Source: Septoria linicola (Eukaryota > Ascomycota > Dothideomycetes > Mycosphaerellales > Mycosphaerellaceae). Taken from it: 64,000 nt of DNA. Each line of letters starts with the position of its first letter. Position 1 is the first letter of the stretch. The notes beneath the pieces were generated by a model. The model was not told where the DNA came from. It made no database searches and saw only the letters and a list, made by a program, of their open reading frames with translations. The DNA lies in the NCBI GenBank assembly GCA_024114885.1, contig CP099418.1:310001-374000 (forward strand), read 5' to 3'. A program made the position numbers and the translations under genes. This document shows positions 30,590-42,475 of this stretch, piece by piece.

Positions 30590-31330
30590 GAGAGAACGTA
30601 ACCGAGTATATTAAGCGCTTTAAAGTACTATATAGGAACTACGCTATTCTACTTATTAATAATAATAAATAGCTTTACGAGAAGTTACTTACTTAGGTTA
30701 TAGTTATCTAACGTAGACGATACTAGCGCCTTAATAGTTTCTACGACTAAGACTACGCTAAGTTTAAAGAGTCGATTATTAAGGAATACTAAAAGTACGA
30801 TAATATATATATACTTAGAAACCGCTACTATATAGAAAACCTTTATAAGGTTAACCGTAGCGAGGATAATAATCTCTTAGAGTACTTGAGGCAGTTTATA
30901 CTCTACTCTAATACTATGCCTACTTCGTATATAGACGAGCGTTCTCGTACTCTCCTATTTATATAAGGCTTTCTATTTCGTTTTAGTAAGAGACTCTAGG
31001 CCTATCTTAGGTTAGATCTTAATAATAAGGACTTAGATTATAGTAAGCTCTTAAAGACAGCCTAGCGTTAGATTAATAGTAATAAGGACTTTAAATTAGA
31101 AGTATATAACGAAGGTAGTAGAGACGTCTAGTAGTTATACGAAGTAGTAAAGAAGTCCGCTCTAAGACTAAACTCTAAGTTTAAGGCTAGAGAAACGGTA
31201 GTCTATAAAGGCTATAAACTAGTAACTATCGATAATATTACTACTAGTATATAAGACCTTATAATCGCTACGATTCGTCGACTCGAAGAAGGAGGCCCGT
31301 AGCCGCTATACTTATCGATAGGATAGCGGG
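30590..31330 (+). pseudogene. Gag-like relic of Gypsy copy 1
   Basis: The plus-strand reading resembles a retrotransposon gag domain: a Lys/Arg/Tyr-rich helical segment with LLEYLRQFILYSNTM near 30880-30920 and LLFIQGF-like sequence near 30950 (stop at the Gln position). The match is to the general gag pattern, not a specific family. Confidence 0.5.
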
Positions 31331-32559
31331 CGAAGTCTTACGATCACGACTATCTATATATTCTAAGGCCTACTTATAGCTAGGAGATTTCGATTAACTT
31401 AGCTACGATAGATAACAGGTTAATAATTAAGGCCTATATAGCGATCGCTCTAAAGATTTTAGGTTATTAGATATATAGGCTCGAAGGCTATATAGCTATA
31501 AACTACGAGTACCTATAGTAGTTCGAGACTAAGAGCTTAATATATAGAGATCTAAAGACTAGTATTATATACTATAGAACGCCTCGCCTAGGTATAGAAA
31601 AGATATAGTACTACTAGGACAAGGAACTACTAAAGCTATTCGTATTAATAGGAGTATTAGAGTAGCGCTATAGGAAGATCGATCTTGAAAATATAGATTA
31701 TTTATTAACGCTAAGAGCGAGCTAGTAGAGGATAGCGAACAAGGTAGCTAGTATTAACGGTCCCGTTAATATTAGTTAAGTCGCTTCTATTATATAGGAG
31801 GATTAGGACGATCTAATCGGCGCCTATATAGCCGGAGATAGCGTAAAGACAAAGCGGAACCTAAACCTTTCTCGTCTAGTCGGAGGATAGCTAATAGGAG
31901 TATAGAAGTAGATTACGACCTAGGCTATAGCTATAAGAACCTACGCTTATCGTTACTCTTATATTAAAGAGGTTAAAGATAAAAACTAGCTGGCTCCTTA
32001 CCTTATAGATATAGAGGAGTTAGAGGATTCTTAAACTTAGAGACGTAATAACGATAAGATCGAGGATAAGTAGATATACGACTACCTAAATAGTCTACTA
32101 GTTCTAGTCGCTCCTACGTATATTTAAAAGCGAAAGAAGGCTAAGGAGCCTTTGAAGACTAAGCGTATAGATAATTACCTTCGAGCTACGTACGCTAATA
32201 ATAACGCTAATATCTTCTAGATAGATAAAATACTCGAATCTAAGGTCTAGTTAAGTTTAGTAGAGATTATTCTCTATAGCGAGCGAGCGTCGTATTCCTT
32301 ATAGAGTCGTATTCTAAACGATACGGATCTACGTAAGAAGCTTAACAAGCTCTATATAAAGAAGCGTACGAATAGAGGTAGTAGAGCTAAGATTAGCGTA
32401 TATTCCTTACTATCTAAAGCCTTTAGCGAGTAGGTAGAGGAGGAGCTAACGAAAGCTGTTTTAGCGACTAATATTAAGGCCTTCTAGGTTACCGCTATAG
32501 CGATTAATATAGTTAAGCCTAGGCCTACTTCTAAGCTTTATAAGCGGACTAATAATATC

Positions 32560-32880
32560 CTTCTATTATTTAATAATATCTATTAGATTATTCTAAGTAT
32601 CTACGTGCCTATAAAGTACGGCTCTCGAATAATAGCTTATAAGTCTTTAATCGACGAGGAGGCTAAGTTAATAATTATACCGATCGAATACGTTCGAAAG
32701 CTTTAAGTTAGTATAACCCCTCTTAGTAATATTACTATAGAAGGAGTCGAAGGCAAGGTTACTTTTATTAGATACTACCTAGAGGTATTAATCGATACCT
32801 TTAGCGTAAGAGTTATAATACTATTTCTAGTCTTACTAGTAAACGGCCCGATCTTACTTAGCCGACTATAGGCGCGATAA
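32560..32880 (+). pseudogene. Protease-like relic of Gypsy copy 1
   Basis: A segment with hydrophobic strand patterns around IIAYKSLIDEEAKLIII and, further on, LEVLIDTFSVRVIILFLVL recalls the retropepsin fold, with Asp in the expected place but no clean DTG/DSG. It lies between gag and reverse transcriptase, as expected. Confidence 0.4.
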
Positions 32881-33300
32881 GTACGCCTAGCTTCTACGAA
32901 CTACGATAATAGCTCGTAGGAAGGCTTAATTAGTACTCTAGACGGCTATATTATTATATTTACTAGTTTTAATAGCTATAGTAATATACGTACTATAGAA
33001 CAAGTCCTAGGAAAAGCTAGAGTACTAAGGAACTAGCTCTAGTCGATAGTACGAGTATAGTAGAGGCTCTAATACGTATATCGTATTAAGATTCGATAGA
33101 AGTCGGTGTCCGAACTCTAACTTTTAGTAATTATTAGCTAAAGAATATAGAGTATACTATTAAGGACTCTAGATCTTATAATAGCGAGGAGTAGAGAGAG
33201 AGATTATAAGCTTTTTAAGCTTCTACTATCCTTTCCGTACAAGGTTTAGTAGTTAGAGGTGAAAACTCTACTTAGAGAGGTTAGCTAGCGGAACGTTCTA

Positions 33301-33325
33301 TAGTTGCCTTTTTAAACGATAATTA
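33301..33325. repeat. 25-bp palindrome, Gypsy copy 1, site 2
   Basis: A mutated copy of the site-1 palindrome (TAGTTGCCTTT / AAACGATAATTA), between the gag/protease and pol modules. Confidence 0.7.
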
Positions 33326-34299
33326 CGTTATACCTCCTATACTATACTTCAAACTATACTAGTAGTATAGATAGATAAGCGATTAGTACTAGTGTTCGTT
33401 TACGGTCACCGATAGCCCTAAACTCCTAGAGAATCAAGTCTTTAACTACCTTATATAGTAGTTATCGTATATAAAGGTAATCTACTTTAGAGACTATTTT
33501 ATAATAGACTTAATTAGACAAAGCACCTCTCTACGATAGTAGCTCGAACTATTAAGACGGGTTAATTATAGCTAGACTCAAACATAGTATAACTATCTCG
33601 TAGTAGTAGCCGTCGAAGGTAATATCGCTAAATTTAGCTAAAATAGTCGACTTAAGAAGCTTTTACTAGCTACTAGCGAAGCTAAGCTAGCTTATACTAG
33701 CGAGCGAGACTTATACTAGAGTATTAGGTATAGTTTTAAAGATACTATACTAGTGTCTTAATCGAGCTAGGGTTCGAATTATAAGAGCGAATACTTAATA
33801 ATTACTTATAGGAAGATTAGAGAGGTAGAGCTAGCTATCTAAGAACCTAGACTCTACGACGAGGTTATTTCCGATAAAGTAGACGACGAGCTTAGCGAAG
33901 AGACGTACGTTATCTCGGCCGCTATTAACATAGTAGCGGAGAGAGCTCGTAATAAAGAAGCTATAGAGTAGTAGAAGCTAGATAATTGTATTAGCGCCTA
34001 TACTCTTTATAAGCGAGTTACTAATAAGATTAAACTAGTAAATACCGATATTACTATAACTAATAGCTTAAACCCTAGCGGACTAAAGGACTAGCGACGG
34101 ACTTATATTAAGAAGGAAGCGGCTATACTACCTAGTACTAGACCTTATAATAGTAAGTACCTAACTAAGAGGTTCTCGACGATCGAGCCTAGATTACGTC
34201 TTATACTCGAACGGCTTATAAAGTTCAAACCTAGTATAGAGCTACTACTAAAGGAGCTAGATTTGTTATACTATATACTAAGGAATCGAGAAGCTACCT

Positions 34300-35750
34300 T
34301 TATATAGGACTTTACGTATTTAGGCCGAATTAATCCTAATATTACTCTACTATAGAAGATTTAGATAGTTCCTTACGAGCTATAGTAGTATCTAGGCTTT
34401 AAGCTAAACCTATCGCTATAGTATATTATAGAAGATATACTAAGACAACGAATCTAAGCTAGAACTCTTAAGCTATACTATAGTACCTATCGAAATCTAT
34501 ACTTCCTTATTAGTAAGAAGATAGAGGTAGATAAGCCTAAGAAGTATCGGTTAATTAACGTAGCTTAGAAGTTTAATTAAGTTACTATAAGAGATTCGAA
34601 CTTACTACTCGACGCTAAGGGTTTCTCTAAGGACTTTACCGGTTACGCGCTAGCCTCGTTAGTTAATATCTTCTCTAGATATAACTAAATCCTACTCGAT
34701 AAATCCTATAGAGATCTTATAGGTTTTAACTTACCGCTAGGCTTATTATAGTAGACAACGTTACTATAAGGAGCTACGAATTCTATTACCTAGTTCGTTC
34801 GTATTATTAATCAAGTACTTATAGAGTATATCTCGTATAAGGTACAGCTATTCCTTAATAATATTAGTATTAAAGGGCCTAAGACGAAGTACGATAGTAA
34901 AGAGGTTAAACCTAGCCTCTACCGTTACGTTATTAAACATATTATAGCTATAGACGACGTTCTCTATAATATAGAACGAGCTAATATAACCGTAGCTTTT
35001 AATAAGCTATAGCTTTGTTACGAATAGTTAGTAATCGTTAGTTACCTTACTAGTATCGATAGTCGCTATCTAGACTTCGCGAGAGTAGCGAAGATTAAGA
35101 AATAGCCGACCCTAGAGAATTAGAAGGAGGTTCGAATCTTCCTTAGCGTAGTTACGTACTACCGCGTCTAGGTTAAAGGTTTTATAATTATCCTTACTCT
35201 ACTATTTAAGCTCTTATAGAAGGATACTAAGTTTTAATAGACTACCGAATACTAACTAGCTAAAGACGTCGTCTTAAAGGTACTAGTTTCAGCCCTAGCC
35301 CTAGTTACTCTTAACTTTAGAGAAGGAGTAGGACTTATTATCATAGGTATAGATTCGAGTAGTAAAGGTTAGGGATATACGCTTTCCTAATATAATCGAG
35401 ACGAGCTACTTCTCTACTATCTAGTTCGATATAAGTCTAGCCTATTTAACCTAGTAGAGGTTAAGTACGATACTAGAAAGCGCGAATACCTTAGTATACT
35501 AAAGGTATTAAAGAAGCTAAAACTATAGCTATTCGGAGTATACTTCTAACTAGAGATTAATATAAATACTCTCGTTTACTAGCTTAATAAGGCTACTTCT
35601 AATTTACCGAATATAGTAATAACGCGCTAGCTAGTATAGATCTACCTCTTCGACTTTAACGTTATATATATTCCTAGTAAGAAGTATATAGCTCCGGATT
35701 CGTTATTAAGGAAGCCTATTACGCCTAAAGATATAGAGGTTATAGAATAG
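34300..35750 (+). pseudogene. Reverse transcriptase and RNase H relic of Gypsy copy 1
   Basis: Plus-strand reading gives YFLISKKIEVDKPKKYRLIN, then VTIRDSNLLLD, then LPLGLLQQTTLPQGATNS (some Gln as stops), the usual Ty3/Gypsy palm order. The YxDD-box position reads AIDDVL near 34950. An RNase H-like stretch follows (IIGIDSSSKG near 35340, YLSILKVLKKLKL near 35490). Many stops, nearly all at expected Gln or Trp. Confidence 0.75.
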
Positions 35751-36049
35751 GAAGAAGACGTAGATCTAATAATTAACGAGTAATTCTTCGATACCTTTTA
35801 CGTTAACGCTTTCTCTATATAGGTAATTTAAGGCGAGCTGTCTATAATTAATAGGATCTACTCTTAGGAGTTAATAAATATCGCTTTTATACTTATACGG
35901 ATATAAAGACCTAATAGAGTTTCTAATAACGAGTATAAGCGGTTAAGGAAAAAGTGTTAGCTGTTTTATATTAAGAATAACTAGCTCTAGCGCTAAGAGC
36001 GAGTAGCTAGACCTCTATAGCGAGTTATCGATAAACCTAAAGTACGAGC

Positions 36050-37100
36050 TCGTATTATTAAGGTATACTATTATAAGAACGGTTATCGTAGCGCTAAATA
36101 GACGTATAATCTTATCTAGAAACGATAGTAGTAGGATAGAGTTTAGGCTTAGATTTCGCTCGCTATTCGATAATATACTATTTATAGTCTTTAGTATAAG
36201 AGATAGGTACCTAGAGAACTATAAATCCCGCTCTAAGTTATAGTCGGCTAGTAGTAGTATATCGATAGCTTATATATCTCGAAGAACTGTTCGTTAATAG
36301 TTATACGCGAATCTCTATCGCGCTAGCTAGAAGTACGTATATTCTAGTACCTAGCGAAGAGTATCTCCTTAGTATAGATAGTAAGGTTTATATAGGAAGA
36401 GATCTTTTACTAGTAGAGTGCCGCTATAGAAGTTATCCTCGATAACTATAAGACTAACCTTAGTAACGTAGAGAAGCTACTACTATCGTATAGTATTAAA
36501 CGTATTAATATTTCGCCGTACTACTCTTAGTCTAACGCTATCGTTAAGGTCGGCTATAAGACAATATTAGACGCTTACTTAAAGCTCTCTAACGGCGGCC
36601 TTTATACGATTCGCGACTATATTCCGGCGGTTCTATAGGTAGAAAGAACGATAATAGTCTCTACTACTAGCCTAACGCTATTAGAAGTAATAATTAAGCG
36701 TAATATAGTACTACTAATCGAGCTAGAACACTATACCTTCTAGATTATAGATTAAGGTAAGGTTAAGACTAGAGTAGAGCTTCTTACGATTCGAGCTCAA
36801 GCTCTAGAAACTATAGAAACGACTATAGAAGAAGGACGACTACGTTAATAGCGTCTCTAGGAATAGAACAAGGCGTACTTCGATAAATATCGCTATATAG
36901 ACCTTACTATACTAAAGGAAGGAGATCTCGTATTAGTATACTACTCTAAGTTAAAAACTAGCTTCTTCTATAAGCTTACGTTTAGATAGGAAGGCTCTTT
37001 TAGAGTATCTAAGGTATTATAGAGAGGTATATCGTATAAGCTTAAGGAATTAGATAGCTTAAAACGTAAGTATATCTATAAAAGGATAGACCTTAAGAAA
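36050..37100 (+). pseudogene. Integrase relic of Gypsy copy 1
   Basis: An N-terminal YYKNGYRGA-like segment near 36070 is followed by a core with ILDNYKTNLSN near 36435 (second catalytic Asp region) and ISPYYSQSNAIVKV near 36510 (third acidic position altered or lost). A C-terminal segment with GDLVLVYYSKLK and SYKLKELD (36920-37050) resembles the DNA-binding tail of such integrases. Confidence 0.65.
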
Positions 37101-37439
37101 TATACCTTTCTATAAGAAAACCTAAAGCTAGTTCTAGATTAGGTTAAACTAGAAGAAGTACCGCTACCGATAGAAAAGGTTATAGAACTAGGCCTTCTAC
37201 CTAGGTACAAGTATCTATAGATCTTTATTAGTAAGCTATTAGTAATAACTTAAGAAGAAAGAGAGAGTTATATACGCTAGCTACTAACGGAGCTTAAAGA
37301 AGAAGTAGAAGACTTAGTAAGCTAAAGGCTAAAGCTAGCCTAATAGAGCTAAAGAAGTAGAAATTCGATAGGCGATACTTAATTAAGAGTATAAGCTAAG
37401 ATCTAGCTACTAAAGCCTAGCCTCTACTATAAAAGAGCT

Positions 37440-37720
37440 AATCTTCTTAAGATCGTACTATCTCGAGCGCTTCTTTTATTCCTAGAGCTACTATCGAGCT
37501 CTAATCTAACCTTCTCGAGTACTTCTCTTAGTCCTAAAGCTACTATTAAGCTCTAATCGGAGCTTTCTAAGCTTATAATTTACTAGACTAGTATAAATCT
37601 AGCTAAATCTTAGCTATCCTAAGCTCTTCTTTTAGTCCTAAAGCTACTATCGAGCTCTAATCTAAGCTTCCTAAGCTTCTCTTTTACTAGATTAGTAGAA
37701 ATCTAGCTAATCCTAACTAT
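37440..37720 (+). repeat. Imperfect internal tandem repeats in Gypsy copy 1
   Basis: Units containing CTAGAGCTACTATCGAGCTC-like sequence (or CCTAAAGCTACTAT) recur at least three times, with TAAGCTTCTCTT-like spacers, just past the integrase relic. The mirrored set occurs in copy 2 near 51.2-51.5 kb. It may encode a repetitive linker. Confidence 0.6.
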
Positions 37721-38413
37721 CTCGACGCTATTTTCTATAGCTAAGATAAGTATCTATATAGCTAGTTACTCTCCTAAGCTTAACCTTTAAGTATAGATTC
37801 TATATCTACTAGTTAAGCTACTATCCTACTCCTTTTTCTAAGTCTCGAGCCTACTATCGCTATAAAAGTTAGCTATCCTAAGCTACTTTCTACTACTAGG
37901 TCTTAAAAATCTAAGCTAGACCTATACTCTCGAAGCTCTTTTCTACTAACGATTTCTAAGGTTAGTACTATAATCTGCCTTCCTAGAGCCTTTTTTCTAT
38001 CGCTAATTAAAGAAGAGAGATAAGGGTTATCTATTCTAAAGATCTTTTTACTACTAATTTTCGCCTAACTAAAGAAATCGCTAAAAATGTTAGTTTCTAA
38101 TAGAGAATTCTTAAAGTTTAAGGTTTTTAGCCTATATAAAGGTAGAGGAGCTTGAATCCTTAGTAATAACGGCTCTAATAGCCCCTTTCTAGCTATTAAT
38201 TATAGCTCTAGCGGTCTCTTACGATACAGAAAGCGCGATCTAGTAAGTCGACTAGGTATACGAAAAATAAGGCTCTTTTAAGTTAGTAGAGGTAACGACG
38301 ATAGTATCTAAGTCTTAGTCCTCGTTAGTAATAGTAAGGTATATACTACGATAGTTAGTAGTAGCGTTAGTAGTATACGACGGCTACGGAAACGTTAAGG
38401 TAAAGTAAACTTT

Positions 38414-38438
38414 TAGTTATCTTTTTAAATAATAACTA
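38414..38438. repeat. 25-bp palindrome, Gypsy copy 1, site 3
   Basis: Copy reading TAGTTATCTTTT / AAATAATAACTA, between the pol module and the third module. Confidence 0.75.
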
Positions 38439-38439
38439 A

Positions 38440-41400
38440 AACCTTATATAACTAAGCCCTACGTATAGACCCCTAATCCTAATAGTAGTTACGCTACTAC
38501 GATAAAGTATATAATTAGACTACTTTTATACTCTAAACGATCTCTTCTTCCTTATTAACTATTAATTAGTTACTATAGGCCCTTACTTCTATTAAGTTCG
38601 ATTCTTATCTTTCGTTACTACCTAGTAACGCTATATAGCTGTTTATATACGTGAGTAGTAACTAATATAATAGAAAACTCTATAACCGGTTACGCGCCCG
38701 ACCCTCCTCGCTATTTAAGTTACTTATTACTAGTTACGCGCTTTATATCGCCCTAAGCTACTAATACGACTATTTAAAGACGTTCTCTTTCTCTCTCGCG
38801 TATAAAGAATAAGACTTTCCCTTTCTAGCGTTCTTTAACGCCTAAGCGCTTATTAAGACTAGCGCTTTCGCCTTCTACCTCGCCTATTCGAAGTCCGATA
38901 TAAGAACTACCTAGATAAGATTCCTTAAAGAAAAGATAAAAAATAGCTTCTTTAAGTTCTATATAAGGTATAGCGCTCGCTCGTATTAATCGCGAAGGCT
39001 CTATCGTTAGCTTCTAGCCTTTAAGTAGACCTCTTACTAGTATAACGAACCTTAATAACGCTACTAAAGCTATTCTATCGCTAGAGACTCTATAAGAATA
39101 AGAGGAGAGTATCGACTTAGTACTTAAGTAGGTCGAGGAAATAAACGACGGAATAAAGATCGGTATATTTAACTTCTTTAAACGCCTCTTAGCTAAGATT
39201 TTACCGAAGTACCTTAACGCGTAGAGCGTAAAACGCGATAATATAAAGAAAATACGCTAAGAAGGCCGAGACTTAGTAAAGGAGAGAAACTTAATCTAGT
39301 AGTAGCTACGTATAGAGTTTAGGTATAAGTAGAACTTCCCTTTCCTTAACTAAGTCTTATATAATAAAGAGATACTTAGGAACCTTTATTAATAGTTAAA
39401 TAAGTATAAAGGCGTCTTTAAAGAGAGCGAGCTTAAAGACTAGGTTTTCTTAGCGTAGTAAAAGTAAGATCGTTTCTATTAGTAGATAGCGAACATATTC
39501 TCTTATAGCTAGTACTTTTAGCTATAGAGAAGTAAGAAGACTCCTAGCTTATAAAACTTAAGCTTTATTAATACGAACTTAGATAGAAGACGCTACTAGA
39601 ATAAGTTTAAGATAGAGCTCTCGTAGGTCGACGTATTTAGCTATAAGATAAGAGAGGTACGCCTAGAGGCGGGCTATAGACTTAATTAGTACGGATTTAT
39701 AGTTAAGCTTACTAAAGGAGAGGCCTTCGAAGAACTAACTTACGTATTCCTAGTAGTAGAGAAATAGCCCTTAATATCCTATAGACTATTACCTCCTTCT
39801 AGAAATCTAAGATCTAATAGATAACCCTCCTCCTCTACGCCTAAGAGCCTATCCTTATCTAGTCCTACTCGAAACTCTAGTTAAGAAGGAGAAGGAGAAG
39901 GTAATTTACTTACGACTCTAGAGCCTCGTCTTAGAGATTCTATATCGCCTAGTACTATATAGAGGCTAAAAGCTTAATTAGAGAAGTTAACGCTAAGCTC
40001 TATAAAGAAGCCTACGCCTAAACCTATACCGACGTAGGCCTTTTATAAGAGCGGGAGACTTACTAGAATTCGCGCTAAAGAAACTATTATTAACTCGATC
40101 GAAACTTCTCTTATACTAAGTACTTTAGGTAATAGCGATCCTATATAAGATTAAGTTTTACCTACGATAGAGCTACTACTAGGTCCGTAACGCTTATCGC
40201 TAATCGTACTAGAAGATAATAGTAGAATTAAGCTAGAGAACGACTTAGAGCCTAATCTACGTTACTAGGCTTATATAAAGGATAGTATTACCTTCGAAGT
40301 CTACTACTATATAATCGTTAGTAGAGCTTTTAAAGAAGTTAATAATGTCTAGGAGAAGAAGAAGGTAGCTAAGAGCTACGCTTTAATTAATATTCTTCTA
40401 TACCTTAGCTAGCCTCTTTATAAAGAATATATAACTAAGATAGGTAATACTATAGGTTTAAAGCTACCGAAGACGGCTAACGTAACGTATACCCTCTACT
40501 AGCGTATTATTTAGATAGGTAGTATAGCCGATCTCTAAGCCCTTATCGCCTAGAATACTTAAAACTGGACGTAGTTTAAGCTAGAAGCGAATACTTTCTT
40601 CTCTAAGCTAGTAGGACGCTCTCGTCGTAGTAAGAAGAGTACTAATACTTAGGAACTAGAGGACGATATTAATACTCTAATACGTAAGATAGGTAGAAGC
40701 TACCTCGGACCCTTTTAGTTCTCTATAACCGAGGTAGACTTAAAGGTTACTTCTAACGTCTATTAGAGGGTTTAGGAGCTCTTAGACTACGATAGTAATA
40801 AGGGTACCTAGACCGATTATAGCTTTCTCTTTTCTTCTTCCTCTACTAGAGGCCTATTTTAGATCCTAGACTCTTTACTCGAAGCTATATAGTATAAGTT
40901 TATAGTATATTAGTAGTATAATACGGCTATTAGTTAGTATAGTTAGTCTCGTAGTATATAGTACTCGCTATCCTAATAGCTTCTTCGCTAATATCCTTTA
41001 CTATAGCTATACTAGCTAGTTACTACTCTATATACGACTATTAAGTACGTAGCCTACCTATCTACTACCTTTTATATCTTCGACGATAAGGCTAGTTCTA
41101 ACTACCTTAACGGCTTCTAGTATATCGCCTTAAACGAGAATATACTACTTAAGGAGAAAGGCCTTAATTAGGTTTAGTTTACGATCTCTCTAGACGATAC
41201 TAGCGATAGAGGACGACTTTTACTAACCTCGGACACGATTAGTAATAGGCTCTTTAACTCTAAGGAGGCGAAGTAGCTAGCGAGGCGTATTATCGCTAAT
41301 AAGTAAAGCTATAGTATAGGCTTCGTCGAGACTATACCTCTAGTAATTACTAATAAAATAAAAGCTAATCTTAAGCTTAGTTAGAAGAATCCTTATACTA

Positions 41401-42000
41401 ATACGAGCTCGCTAGTTATTTCGTACCCCTATATCCCTTAGTAGTATACTCGTATAGGCGAAGAGTATCGCTTGATTCCTATAATATTTCTAGCCTACTC
41501 TAATAGTCGTATATTAGATAAGCTACCTAATAGTAATTACGTTAACGTTCCTACGATCTATAGCGTATATCTCTATCGCGAGCGGATACTCTTTATAGCT
41601 TCTAGTACTATATACCCTATACGAGCGATAAAGCCTTTCGCTATAGAGGTACTATTAACTAGCCTAGGCCCGATTTCTAACGCCTTAGTAGGCCGAGTTC
41701 TATAGGCAGATTAGGTAGTAAGTATAGAAATAAAGAAGCTCTTTAGTATAAGTAAGAAGGAGTTTAAGGTCTATATAACTAAATAGTAGACTACGGCTAA
41801 AGCTTAATTTAATACTACCTACGTTATAGCTATAGATATTAAGAAGTAGGTATTTAGTAAAGCTAGCTTTATAAGCGTAGATAGTAACTTAGAAGTATTA
41901 GTATCGAAGAAAAGAGAGGCTATTCCTAAGGAGATCTTTAAGGATATAGTAGAAGAGTAGCGTCTAGCGAATAATAATCGGATCTAAGAAGGTGTTTTTA
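38440..42000 (+). pseudogene. Third module of the 13-kb element, product unrecognised
   Basis: About 3.6 kb between the third and fourth palindromes. A continuous plus-strand coding reading can be followed from about 40,370 to 41,990 with stops almost only at TAG. It includes the one surviving open stretch of 77 codons (41472-41705, IYSVYLYRERILFIASSTIY and onward). The implied product is long, rich in Ser, Leu, Ile and Tyr, and not similar to gag, pol or a known envelope that I can recognise. The same module is in copy 2 (46.95-50.49 kb). It could be a captured gene or an element-specific accessory protein. Confidence 0.5.
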
Positions 42001-42001
42001 G

Positions 42002-42026
42002 TAGTTATCGTTAGAAAAGGTAACTA
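42002..42026. repeat. 25-bp palindrome, Gypsy copy 1, site 4
   Basis: Copy reading TAGTTATCGTTA / AAAAGGTAACTA, downstream of the third module and 121 bases before the 3' LTR region begins. Confidence 0.7.
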
Positions 42027-42134
42027 TTTAATAGGCCTCTAATTGAAAGTTTAATAGACTTTAATAGAAAAACTAGCTAGTTTTAAGTAATTCTAAGTAA
42101 GATCTATAGGTAGTTAGGTATCTAGTTAGATACT

Positions 42135-42147
42135 AAGGAAGGGAGGA
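42135..42147 (+). other. Polypurine tract of Gypsy copy 1
   Basis: AAGGAAGGGAGGA immediately before the 3' LTR, the position where plus-strand DNA synthesis is primed in LTR retrotransposons. The mirrored tract in copy 2 lies just after 46800. Confidence 0.65.
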
Positions 42148-42427
42148 TTAGTAAGGTAAAGGCCTACTTATATACTATGCTTAGTAGTTTTAGTATAAAA
42201 GTAAGGTAGTAGCTCGTTTCTAAGATAGTAATGTTTACTCTACTTAATTAATTTAATATCCTATAGTCCTAGTATAGGCTTCTAGTCTTAGGACTACTAT
42301 TTTAAGCTCGTTACTACTAGTTAATTAACGTATTACAAGACTATTACTCTCCGAATAGGTCTTGTTCTATAGCGACTACTCTTATACCTACCTAGGAGGT
42401 TAGTATTAGAGTAGTTATTATCTATTA
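42148..42427 (+). repeat. Gypsy copy 1, 3' LTR
   Basis: 280 bp, same ends as the 5' LTR, directly after the purine-rich tract. It differs from the 5' LTR at scattered sites, mostly transitions. Confidence 0.85.
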
Positions 42428-42475
42428 CTATATCTAGACTAACTATCTAGGATATATTCTTAATACTCTCTATAA
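42428..42475 (-). repeat. Old Copia-family LTR, part 3 of 3
   Basis: After the Gypsy 3' LTR the sequence CTATATCTAGACTAACTATC resumes the old Copia LTR exactly where part 2 stopped, and ends TTAATA (TTAACA in intact copies). Flanking 5-mers ATCTC (22626-22630) and CTCTC (42476-42480) could be a decayed target duplication. Confidence 0.75.

Larger units (their letters stand above)
29176..42427 (+). mobile_element. 13.25-kb Ty3/Gypsy-type element, copy 1, RIP-inactivated
   Basis: Two equal 280-bp LTRs (29176-29455 and 42148-42427) bound the element. A purine-rich tract AAGGAAGGGAGGA (42135-42147) precedes the right LTR and fixes plus orientation. Plus-strand relics run in the order gag, protease, reverse transcriptase, RNase H, integrase. 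A further 3.6-kb module of unknown coding content lies between pol and the 3' LTR. At 13.25 kb it is about twice a usual Gypsy element. Four copies of a 25-bp palindrome divide the interior. It is inserted in an old Copia LTR; the flanks share CTA but a clear 5-bp duplication is no longer visible. All frames are closed by stops. Confidence 0.87.

Noticed and set aside
37440..37720. CRISPR-like array
   Set aside because: Units are irregular and imperfect, lie inside a retrotransposon, and the organism is a fungus.
41472..41705. 77-codon open frame as an independent gene
   Set aside because: It is the longest surviving stretch of the third-module reading in Gypsy copy 1, bounded by RIP-type stops, and it is mirrored in copy 2.
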